Program-made: the position numbers and the translations under genes
Source of the DNA: a virus
Strand: one strand, 5' to 3'
IMG/VR virus record: IMGVR_UViG_3300050116_000046
Coordinates: 1-22,578 of that record
Length of the DNA: 22,578 nt
In this document: one piece after another, positions 1 through 5,302 of the stretch
How the letters are laid out: each line of letters opens with the position of its first letter
How positions within the stretch are numbered: the first letter of the stretch is position 1
The notes under the pieces: model-generated
The model's input: the letters and a program-made list of their open reading frames with translations, nothing else
What the model was told of the DNA's origin: nothing
Database searches by the model: none

Positions 1-19
1 CGACCGTCGGACTCAAAAT

Positions 20-48
20 CGTATAAACAAGATTACAAAGAGGTGCAA
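20..48 (-). promoter_or_regulatory. Possible leftward sigma70-type promoter
   Basis: Read on the minus strand, TTGCAC (43-48) is followed after 17 nt by TATACG (20-25). The -35 matches the consensus at four of six positions and the -10 at the first four. It would drive transcription leftwards out of the window, so its target is not visible. This is a weak call. Confidence 0.3.
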
Positions 49-179
49 TAGGTCAAATTGATAAAAGTTACGGTGTTTGTAAACAACGGATACTGGTGGT
101 TTTAGGGTGCTGACCCCTTATAGCGCCTCATGTTTTATAGCTATCTCATACACTAGTAACAACGTGAGGAAACAGTCAA

Positions 180-266
180 ACGTATAATTGATATTCGCCT
201 TTTGCTTTTAGGAGGGGGTCGGCAGCCCGACCAACCAAAACACGAATGCGAATATCAATTATACGT
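180..266. repeat. 19-bp inverted repeat with nested hairpin
   Basis: Bases 180-198 and 248-266 are perfect reverse complements over 19 bp (ACGTATAATTGATATTCGC in the left arm). The 49-nt interior contains a second hairpin, GGTCGG (217-222) against CCGACC (227-232) with a CAGC loop. The arms are AT-rich and the inner stem is GC-rich. This could be a structured RNA, a binding site for a dimeric protein, or a recombination or replication site. No gene overlaps it. Confidence 0.75.
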
Positions 267-357
267 AAGGACTGTAACCTCAGTGTATATAGATTCAGAT
301 AGTCATATATAAAAGCCTTTTTTCTTCCTACTAAACACTGGGGACTCCGAGATTTCC

Positions 358-376
358 GTAGCCAAGGCTTCAAATT
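358..376 (+). repeat. 19-nt near-repeat, copy 1
   Basis: GTAGCCAAGGCTTCAAATT here matches GTAGCCATGGCTTCAAATT at 9259-9277 with one mismatch. The second copy lies just before the terminator hairpin upstream of the major capsid gene. Both copies are in non-coding DNA, which favours a shared recognition element over coding similarity. Its function is unknown. Confidence 0.5.
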
Positions 377-466
377 TGGCCAAAAACAAGCTAAGTAATT
401 GGTTTTGTTCATCTCTGTCGACTAGTAGCACTCTGTATCATACCGTAGGATAGTCAATCTGGACGC

Positions 467-497
467 AAAAAGGCCTCGCAAGTTGCCCTGCGAGGCC
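467..497 (-). terminator. Intrinsic terminator of the leftward gene
   Basis: On the minus strand a 9-bp GC-rich stem, GGCCTCGCA against TGCGAGGCC with an 8-nt loop (472-497), is followed directly by TTTTT (467-471). It sits 24 nt past the stop codon of the leftward gene at 521-1093, exactly where its terminator should be. Confidence 0.9.
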
Positions 498-520
498 AGT
501 CTATAAGTTTGGTAGAGTGA

Positions 521-1093
521 TCAGGCCTTAGCAGCCTTCGCAACATCTGTCACGAACGAGCGCAGCACGTCGCCTATGTCGCCGACCACAAACTTAGGCG
601 ACGCGTTGATGAACTTGGTTACGTTGGCAGCCATACGCAACGCGTAGGCATGCACATCTGCGACGCTCTTGGCTTTGACGATTGCAGGCAAGTCGCTCAC
701 AACGACCTTGCCGTCCTTCGGTTCGTTGACCTTGGTAGCCTTGGGCTTGCGCTGGCCTCCGGTCTGCGCTGACGGCGCGCCACAGAGCTTGCGGATATCA
801 GACCATTTCGCAGTCGCATGCTTGACCGCGAGTTGCTGGCCAAACGTGCGGCAGCCGTCGCTCGCGCCATCCTTGTGCGGCTTCAAGGCCATGATCGCGA
901 GCGCGGCAATCTCTGATTTGAGATTGAGTTCAGTCACTACCTGGCCGGCCTTGTAAGTGTCGCGCAATGCGCCGTCTTTCGTCCAATCAGGATTGCAAGC
1001 CTTGACGGCTGCGACGACGATTGCACGTGACTTGCCTTCATTACGTGAAGCGACAAACACCGCTGACAGAAGTTCTTTTGAGATTGTGGACAT
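521..1093 (-). CDS. Hypothetical phage protein, leftward, 190 aa
   Basis: I do not recognise this protein. It begins MSTISKELL and contains a lysine-rich middle (around GGQRKPKATKVNEPK, residues 115-130) and an Ala/Val-rich C-terminal third. No signal peptide or membrane segment is seen. The start at 1093 is chosen over an upstream ATG because AAAGG lies 11 nt before it on the minus strand, and the extra 21 upstream codons read like leader sequence. It is the only gene transcribed leftward apart from the antisense endonuclease. It is a single-gene unit with its own strong promoter (1169-1197) and terminator (467-497), about 76 nt of leader, and a dyad next to the promoter. Such placement suits an early or regulatory protein, but this is inference from context. 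There is no evidence for a specific activity. Confidence 0.8.
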   Translation of the reverse strand: MSTISKELLSAVFVASRNEGKSRAIVVAAVKACNPDWTKDGALRDTYKAGQVVTELNLKSEIAALAIMALKPHKDGASDGCRTFGQQLAVKHATAKWSDIRKLCGAPSAQTGGQRKPKATKVNEPKDGKVVVSDLPAIVKAKSVADVHAYALRMAANVTKFINASPKFVVGDIGDVLRSFVTDVAKAAKA

Positions 1094-1168
1094 GATGTAA
1101 CGACCTTTCATGAGTGGAGTCTTGGGAGACTCGGTGAAGCAGCAACGCGAATGCATTGCCGGACAAAC

Positions 1169-1197
1169 ATATTACTCAACAACTGTAGCTTAGTCAA
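1169..1197 (-). promoter_or_regulatory. Strong leftward sigma70-type promoter
   Basis: On the minus strand TTGACT (1192-1197) is followed by a 17-nt spacer and TAATAT (1169-1174). Spacing is optimal, the -35 is five of six and the -10 four of six. It points at the gene starting at 1093. Confidence 0.8.
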
Positions 1198-1227
1198 GAT
1201 GAGTCTGACTCTCGGACTCAGCTAAGC
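1188..1227. promoter_or_regulatory. Operator-like dyad at the leftward promoter
   Basis: GCTTAG (1188-1193) pairs with CTAAGC (1222-1227), and inside lies the near-perfect palindrome GAGTCTGACTC (1201-1211) followed by a further GACTC half-site (1215-1219). The outer arm overlaps the -35 element. This would suit a repressor or activator site, but no regulator is identified in the window. Confidence 0.45.
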
Positions 1228-1423
1228 AATCCCCATCAAGTAATACTTTGCGCGAGGTGCGGGCGGAGGGGGATTTAGTCGAGAGACTGGGGGTCGTTCA
1301 CCATCCCCCATACATAATTTCCCTAAATTTCATCCTCCCTCATACCACAAAGTCTTGCACTATACTTACAAGATACAAGGTGTCGGCAACAAACCCCTCA
1401 CACCCGACGCCATCTCTCAGCCC

Positions 1424-1460
1424 TTGACGTCTGTCCGAAGTTTGTCGTATCTTTCGGACA
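1424..1460 (+). promoter_or_regulatory. Rightward promoter with overlapping dyad
   Basis: TTGACG (1424-1429) is followed after 18 nt by TATCTT (1448-1453). The arms TGTCCGAA (1432-1439) and TTCGGACA (1453-1460) form a perfect 8-bp inverted repeat that covers the spacer and ends on the -10. It lies about 70 nt upstream of the small-terminase start, so it is the best candidate promoter for the structural operon and may be controlled at the dyad. Confidence 0.6.
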
Positions 1461-1527
1461 CAGGCTTCATTCCGGATGCGTCTGATTAAACTGCGAGGCA
1501 CCCCTCGCTGGCCCCGCACAGGACGTC

Positions 1528-1977
1528 ATGGAACAGCTGATCATTCCGCCCGAACCTGAGACGCTGCCGGCGCGCGTACGTGACCCGGCGACGTTTGGCT
1601 ACCCGCCCGGCCTCCCCGTCGAGATCGCCCTTCAGGAATACGCGCCGCAGTATGTCTGCGAGTCCTACGGCATCGACGCGAAGGAATGGGATCGCATCCG
1701 TCAGGACCCGGTCTTCATCTCCGACCTGCACGCGCGGCTCATTGAGTTGAAAGCCGAGGGCGCGAGCTTCAAGATGAAAGCTCAGCTTCAGTCCTTGGAG
1801 TATCTCAAGGAGCTGTGGAAAATCTCGCACAACGACAAGGTCGACGCCGAGGCCCGCGCCAAGATCATGCTCAACGTCATCAAGTATGCAGGCTACGACG
1901 CGTCCAGGGACCAGGCTGCCGCCGTGCAGGGGGCCGCCATCGGACAGGCGCTTCAGATCAACATTCACCTCAAATGA
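1528..1977 (+). CDS. Probable terminase small subunit
   Basis: This 149-aa soluble, mostly helical protein is the first gene of the rightward operon. Residues about 35-65 (from EIALQEYAPQYVCESYGID onward) read as a helix-turn-helix, the usual DNA-recognition element of small terminases. A long helical segment with KMKAQLQSLEYLKELW follows, which would suit ring oligomerisation. Its length fits the family. The start has AGGA four nt upstream. Small terminases recognise the packaging site on concatemeric DNA and hand it to the large subunit, whose gene begins about 900 bases downstream. The call rests on position, size and helical character rather than a diagnostic motif, so another DNA-binding protein is possible. 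Confidence 0.6.
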   Translation: MEQLIIPPEPETLPARVRDPATFGYPPGLPVEIALQEYAPQYVCESYGIDAKEWDRIRQDPVFISDLHARLIELKAEGASFKMKAQLQSLEYLKELWKISHNDKVDAEARAKIMLNVIKYAGYDASRDQAAAVQGAAIGQALQINIHLK

Positions 1978-1993
1978 AAACGAGGACTGTAAC

Positions 1994-2206
1994 ATGACCG
2001 CTTCGGCCAAAGAAAATCTCGGCACATGTATTGTGTGGGGGCGCGATTATACCCTGACCGATATAGAGCAGGCGGAGTTCGACACCACGTTCGACATGAT
2101 GGCGGAGATGGACGACGCCAACTTCTTCAAGCTCTCGCGGTTCGAGTTGGAGATGCGGTTGGTGGAGATGCGGTTGGTGGACCGCCGTGCGAAGGACAAG
2201 TCATGA
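1994..2206 (+). CDS. Small acidic hypothetical protein, 70 aa
   Basis: I do not recognise this protein. It begins MTASAKENLG and is acidic in the middle (EQAEFDTTFDMMAEMDD). Near the end a 15-bp tandem duplication gives the repeated peptide EMRLVEMRLV. GAGGA lies 7 nt before the ATG. It follows the small terminase after 16 nt, and its stop overlaps the next start in ATGA, so it is translationally coupled to the membrane protein behind it. No function can be assigned. Confidence 0.7.
   Translation: MTASAKENLGTCIVWGRDYTLTDIEQAEFDTTFDMMAEMDDANFFKLSRFELEMRLVEMRLVDRRAKDKS
2149..2178 (+). repeat. 15-bp exact tandem duplication inside a gene
   Basis: GGAGATGCGGTTGGT occurs twice in direct succession (2149-2163 and 2164-2178). 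It keeps frame and duplicates the peptide EMRLV at the C-terminal end of the 70-aa protein. It looks like a recent slippage or unequal-recombination event. Confidence 0.9.
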
Positions 2207-2340
2207 CTCGACGCACCTCTTGGTATCGGCGCTGGCGCGTCACGCCCTTGGTCTGGTGGCTTGAGGTCACTCTCGCGTTTGCCTTAGGCTGCCTTGCTGT
2301 GCTAATCCTCGCCATCGTCAGCTTCATGCCCAAGCACTAG
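2203..2340 (+). CDS. Small single-span membrane protein, 45 aa
   Basis: A basic N-terminus (MTRRTSWYRRWR) is followed by one hydrophobic stretch from about residue 15 to 41, rich in Leu, Ala, Val and Ile, and a short tail ending in KH. The start is fixed by the ATGA overlap with the previous stop and by GAAGGA just upstream. The basic N-terminus predicts an inside N-terminus and a periplasmic C-terminus. In T7-type phages the holin gene lies beside the small terminase, so a lysis or membrane role is possible. A second small membrane protein next to the endolysin (20428-20616) is an equally good or better holin candidate. The function is unproven. Confidence 0.65.
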   Translation: MTRRTSWYRRWRVTPLVWWLEVTLAFALGCLAVLILAIVSFMPKH

Positions 2341-2349
2341 GAGATCCTC

Positions 2350-2604
2350 ATGGCCAAGCTCAGCGCCGCCGCGCGCAAGAAACTTCCCGCCTCCACATTC
2401 GCGGGCCCCGATCGCAGCTTTCCGATTCCTGACAAGTCGCACGCGGCCAACGCCAAGTCGCGCGTCGCCGACAAGTCGCCGGCGCTCAAGGCCAAAGTCG
2501 ATGCGGCTGCGAACAAGGTCCTCGGCAAAGACAAGAGCGGGCCGCCCGCCATCGACAAGAAGACGCTCGGCAGCATGGCCAAGAGTTTGAACTTCAACAA
2601 GTGA
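2350..2604 (+). CDS. Small basic Lys/Ala-rich phage protein, 84 aa
   Basis: The protein begins MAKLSAAARKKLPASTFAG and continues with FPIPDKSHAANAKSRV. This pattern recurs in short phage and prophage proteins near head genes (it resembles the family I know as DUF6582, a recollection and not a search). It is rich in Lys and Ala, with no membrane segment or enzyme motif. AGGAGA precedes the ATG at good spacing. It lies 9 nt after the membrane protein and 6 nt before the next gene, so it is co-translated in the packaging operon. Its role is unknown, and a virion- or DNA-associated role is a guess from charge and position. Confidence 0.8.
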   Translation: MAKLSAAARKKLPASTFAGPDRSFPIPDKSHAANAKSRVADKSPALKAKVDAAANKVLGKDKSGPPAIDKKTLGSMAKSLNFNK

Positions 2605-2610
2605 TCACAT

Positions 2611-2883
2611 ATGACCGACCGGGACCGCCAGGAGTTCACATATGATGGAACCGTCGAGAGCGCCAAGCTCCTGATCGGTTTCATCTGGAACGGCGACTTC
2701 GATACGCTGGTGCCGAAGGAGTGCGGCGACCCCAGGATGGGCAACCAGGTCATCAACACCAACAGCGAGATCCTCACTATCAAGGCCGGCGACGTCGTGC
2801 AGCGGGAAGACTGGGGCGAGACGAACGAGGACTACAACGTCCCAAGATTTCGCTTCGGCATCATCCGCAGGCGTCTGCAATGA
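2611..2883 (+). CDS. Hypothetical protein, 90 aa
   Basis: I do not recognise this protein. It is mixed alpha/beta in character, acidic in the middle and ends in a basic FRFGIIRRRLQ. Its ATG is 6 nt after the previous stop and has only a weak ribosome site, suggesting coupling. Its stop overlaps the large-terminase start as ATGA (2880-2883), so it is probably translated together with the terminase. No motif supports a function. The position just ahead of the large terminase is suggestive of packaging but proves nothing. Confidence 0.7.
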   Translation: MTDRDRQEFTYDGTVESAKLLIGFIWNGDFDTLVPKECGDPRMGNQVINTNSEILTIKAGDVVQREDWGETNEDYNVPRFRFGIIRRRLQ

Positions 2884-5300
2884 GCACTCTCAACACCATC
2901 GACTATACGCCGGCACCGACCATTAATGAGTTTATCAAATCCTACAAGCCAGGGCATCTATTTTATGAGTGGATCGTTGGGCCTGTCGGGTGTCTTGCGC
3001 CGGAGACGCTTGTCCTCACTGAGTCAGGTCCTCGCGCCATCGCCGCAATAGATCGGCCAACGCGCGTTCTATCGTGGAACGCGACGTCATGTCGATACCA
3101 GCTTTCTTGGTGTGGTGGGTCGTTCCTGAAAGGAACGGACTATCTCTACCGAGTGACAATGCAGCGAGGAGAATTTGATGCAGCCGCCCAGCACCAGATA
3201 CTTTGCGCCGACGGTAAGTATCGACGAGTGTGCGACCTGCGGGCGGGTCAAAGCGTTCAAGTATGTTCTTCTTCCCAGCTTCCGACCATAGCGGAACACA
3301 CCCCGCAAGAGTCTCTTGGAGATGCTCCGCGTTGGTTGCGAAATGCCGTAGGTTATCTGGGGCGTTATGCAGATGCAGCCCGTCTTTATGGTCAACGACT
3401 TCTTCAGGAAGAAGGTAGCGGTTTAGCTTTCGCTCCATCACCAAGCGGTGTTCAAACATTAACTTCGTTTCACGACGGGTTCGTTGACGAGCGTAGGGAT
3501 GATCGGGCGGAGCTGTCACGATTACGTAGCCGTCCCGATCAATTCTCCGTCCGGACACAAATTGATGGTTCAGCGCTCCCAGCCCACCACCCTCTCGTCG
3601 GCGGGGCAGATCGAGACGCAACATCACCTTTCTCACAGATCGCGGGTTTTCTCCGAGGAGAGTTGCGATCTCGATGGATGATCGCAAGCCGTCGCATAAA
3701 GCAATTATTTTTTCGATCTCGAGACGCCGCATCTCATTACTCCGGAACCGACGGGTCAATACTACGAATCGAGCGTCGTGATGTCAAGCAGGAATTTTGG
3801 GACCTTCAGGTTTTAGACACACACAATTACGTCACGGTGGATGGTTGCGTGCATCACAACTCAGGCAAGACCACCGCGCTGTTTATGAAGCTGGTCTACA
3901 TGGCCATGTTGCAGCAGCCGAGTCCTGACGGCGTCCGGCGCACCAAGGCTGTCGTCGTGCGCAACACCGCGCCGCAGCTTAACGACACCACGCTTGCGTC
4001 ATGGTTCTACTGGTTCAAGCCAGGGCAGGCCGGCGACTGGCACGCGACCGACAAACGCTTCGTGCTGCGCTTCGGCGACGTCGAGTGCGAGGTGCTCTTC
4101 CGGCCACTCGATACGCCGCAGGACGTGGCGCGCGTGCTGTCGCTCGAAGTCACCTTCGTCATCATCGACGAGTTCGTGCAGATCCCTAAGGAGATTGTCG
4201 AGGCGCTCTCCGCACGTTGCGGACGCTACTTTCCCGACAAGGGCGGCAAGGGCGCGACCAACTGGGGCATGTGGGGGTCGAGCAATCCCGGCACCGAGGA
4301 CAACTGGTGGTTCGACCATCTGCACGATCAGCGGGTCGTGCGGCGCTGGGTGCCTGTGCTCGAAGATCCCGATGCGCGCGTCATGCAGCGCGCCATGGAG
4401 GCCGGCCGCCACGAGGACCCTGAGGGCACCAAGATCAACGAATGCTATTACAAGCAGCCCAGCGCCTTCGATGACGACGCGGAGAACTTGGAGAACTTGC
4501 CGCCGTATAAAGTCGGCGATCGGTCCTATTACAACGACGTCGTGAAAGGTAAATCGGATGACTGGATCAAGCAGTTCGTCGAGTGCGAGTGGGGCTATTC
4601 AATTGCAGGTAAGGCCGTCATCGCCGGATTCAAACCCCTCCGGCACATCTCGAAATCACCACTTCGCTACAACCATCATCTCCCGCTGGTGGCTGGCTTC
4701 GATCCCGGACTCGCCGGATCTGCTCTCGTGTTCGGGCAGCAGGACCTCCACGGACGACTACTCATCTTGGGAGAACTCGTGCAGGAGAACATGGGTTCGG
4801 AGCGAATTATTTCTGAACGTTTGAAGCCATTCATGCGGCGCGTCTTCCCGCAGTGCCAGAACCTGATTATCGCCTCCGACCCGGCCGGCAACAACCGCAG
4901 CGCCGGCAACGAGCAGGAGATCCTCCGGCCCTTCAAGGACAAGTATCAGGTCGTAACCGAGAGCAATAATCGGCTCGCGCTGCGCGTCGATTCGCTCGAC
5001 TACTTTTGCGGGTTCAGCCCAGCCACTGTCGACTCGGGGCTGCTGATCGACGAGCAGGCATGCCCTATCGTCATTCGTGCGCTCAAAGGGGGCTGGCGGT
5101 TCGCGATGGACACCAAGAAGGACCAGATCCGAGGCATCACCCCGGAGAAGAATGCATGGTCCCACCCCGGCGACGCCACTGGCTACCTTGCAAGATATTT
5201 CCGGCGTGAATCAGACCGAGAGTTGCGCTATGGCGCTGGAACGGCTAATAAGAGGTTCGTCCCGCCCCGTAAATGGGGTCCGGCCTACCATCAGGTCTGA
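2880..5300 (+). CDS. Terminase large subunit, intein-containing precursor
   Basis: This is the ATP-driven DNA-packaging motor and headful or site-specific nuclease. The precursor is 806 aa, and removing the intein (residues 38-327) leaves 516 aa, normal for the family. The P-loop is split by the intein: GPVG (34-37) joins SGKTT after splicing, giving GPVGSGKT. Walker B is FVIIDEF with D430 E431 in precursor numbering. The RNase H-like nuclease domain shows D608 in GFDPG, D667 in ASDPAG and D765 in HPGDATGY. The start overlaps the previous stop as ATGA, and the next gene, portal, begins two bases after the stop. Because the intein sits in the ATP-binding loop, the unspliced protein should be inactive, so packaging depends on protein splicing. 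Confidence 0.95.
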   Translation: MSTLNTIDYTPAPTINEFIKSYKPGHLFYEWIVGPVGCLAPETLVLTESGPRAIAAIDRPTRVLSWNATSCRYQLSWCGGSFLKGTDYLYRVTMQRGEFDAAAQHQILCADGKYRRVCDLRAGQSVQVCSSSQLPTIAEHTPQESLGDAPRWLRNAVGYLGRYADAARLYGQRLLQEEGSGLAFAPSPSGVQTLTSFHDGFVDERRDDRAELSRLRSRPDQFSVRTQIDGSALPAHHPLVGGADRDATSPFSQIAGFLRGELRSRWMIASRRIKQLFFRSRDAASHYSGTDGSILRIERRDVKQEFWDLQVLDTHNYVTVDGCVHHNSGKTTALFMKLVYMAMLQQPSPDGVRRTKAVVVRNTAPQLNDTTLASWFYWFKPGQAGDWHATDKRFVLRFGDVECEVLFRPLDTPQDVARVLSLEVTFVIIDEFVQIPKEIVEALSARCGRYFPDKGGKGATNWGMWGSSNPGTEDNWWFDHLHDQRVVRRWVPVLEDPDARVMQRAMEAGRHEDPEGTKINECYYKQPSAFDDDAENLENLPPYKVGDRSYYNDVVKGKSDDWIKQFVECEWGYSIAGKAVIAGFKPLRHISKSPLRYNHHLPLVAGFDPGLAGSALVFGQQDLHGRLLILGELVQENMGSERIISERLKPFMRRVFPQCQNLIIASDPAGNNRSAGNEQEILRPFKDKYQVVTESNNRLALRVDSLDYFCGFSPATVDSGLLIDEQACPIVIRALKGGWRFAMDTKKDQIRGITPEKNAWSHPGDATGYLARYFRRESDRELRYGAGTANKRFVPPRKWGPAYHQV
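3016..3732 (-). CDS. HNH homing endonuclease encoded antisense to the intein
   Basis: This is a 238-aa protein on the strand opposite the intein. Residues about 5-45 (EIEKIIALCDGLRSS ... SVRKVMLRLDLPRR) form a helix-turn-helix. There follow the typical GRRIDRDGYVIV strand, EHRLVMERKLNRYLLPEEVV (H95), DHKDG (H115) and N123/N127 before RHFATNAEHL, which together are a complete HNH_3-type nuclease core with intact catalytic and metal residues. The segment VPLWSEAGKKN near 146-156 is also usual for the family. ATG 3732 is preferred over TTG 3759: GGAG lies 7 nt upstream, and TTG 3759 falls inside the -10 of a strong promoter. The canonical domain ends near residue 161 (base 3250). The last ~75 residues are antisense to the intein's N-terminal splicing blocks and are probably read-through extension. 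Confidence 0.85.
   Translation of the reverse strand: MRRLEIEKIIALCDGLRSSIEIATLLGENPRSVRKVMLRLDLPRRREGGGLGALNHQFVSGRRIDRDGYVIVTAPPDHPYARQRTRRETKLMFEHRLVMERKLNRYLLPEEVVDHKDGLHLHNAPDNLRHFATNAEHLQETLAGCVPLWSEAGKKNILERFDPPAGRTLVDTYRRRKVSGAGRLHQILLAALSLGRDSPFLSGTTHHTKKAGIDMTSRSTIERALADLLRRWREDLTQ
3759..3787 (-). promoter_or_regulatory. Promoter for the antisense HNH gene
   Basis: On the minus strand a perfect TTGACA (3782-3787) is followed by 17 nt and TAGTAT (3759-3764). Transcription would begin around 3752, giving a leader of about 20 nt that contains the GGAG of the HNH gene (3740-3743). The element is embedded in intein codons just ahead of block F. It lets the endonuclease be made early by host RNA polymerase, independently of the rightward operon. 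Confidence 0.75.
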
Positions 5301-5302
5301 GC

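Larger units (their letters stand above)
1..466. other. AT-rich gene-free region
   Basis: No convincing gene is present here. The stretch is visibly richer in A and T than the rest of the window. It holds a possible leftward promoter (20-48), a 19-bp inverted repeat around a nested hairpin (180-266) and one copy of a 19-nt near-repeat (358-376). The single open frame of 78 codons on the minus strand runs straight through the inverted repeat and has no family resemblance, so I do not count it. It lies beyond the terminator of the leftward gene and could be a module boundary, a site of DNA recognition or a non-coding RNA locus. Which of these applies cannot be decided from sequence alone. Confidence 0.6.
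1094..1527. promoter_or_regulatory. Divergent control region between leftward gene and packaging operon
   Basis: This gene-free stretch of 434 nt separates two divergent units. It contains the leftward promoter (1169-1197) with an adjacent dyad (1188-1227), a GC-rich hairpin TGGGGG/CCCCCA (1288-1293, 1305-1310), the rightward promoter (1424-1453) with a dyad over its -10 (1432-1460), and a small leader hairpin GCGAGG/CCTCGC (1493-1498, 1503-1508) upstream of the small-terminase start. No open frame in it looks coding. Confidence 0.7.
2991..3860 (+). other. Class 1 intein in the terminase P-loop, 290 aa
   Basis: The intein begins with Cys1 (CLAPETLVL, block A), has a block B with the conserved His68 (AAAQHQIL) followed by YRRVCDLRAGQSV, a block F (FWDLQVLDTHNYV), and ends in block G with VHHN. 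It is followed by Ser as the +1 extein residue. All residues needed for splicing are present: Cys1, block B His, His289, Asn290 and Ser+1. The usual Thr of block B is Ala, a common variation. About 165 residues lie between block B and block F. They match no LAGLIDADG or sense-strand HNH endonuclease and instead lie opposite an antisense HNH gene (3016-3732). The reading frame stays open throughout, as it must for terminase to be made. Confidence 0.93.

Noticed and set aside
176-412. 78-codon open frame on the minus strand
   Set aside because: It runs through the 19-bp inverted repeat, has no clear ribosome site or family resemblance, and lies in AT-rich non-coding DNA.
1486-2025. 179-codon minus-strand frame opposite the small terminase
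   Set aside because: It is a shadow of the sense gene, without motif, and lies in the rightward operon's first gene.
3087-3395. Other minus-strand and plus-strand open frames within the intein region
   Set aside because: Only the sense intein frame and the antisense HNH frame show family features. The remaining frames have none.
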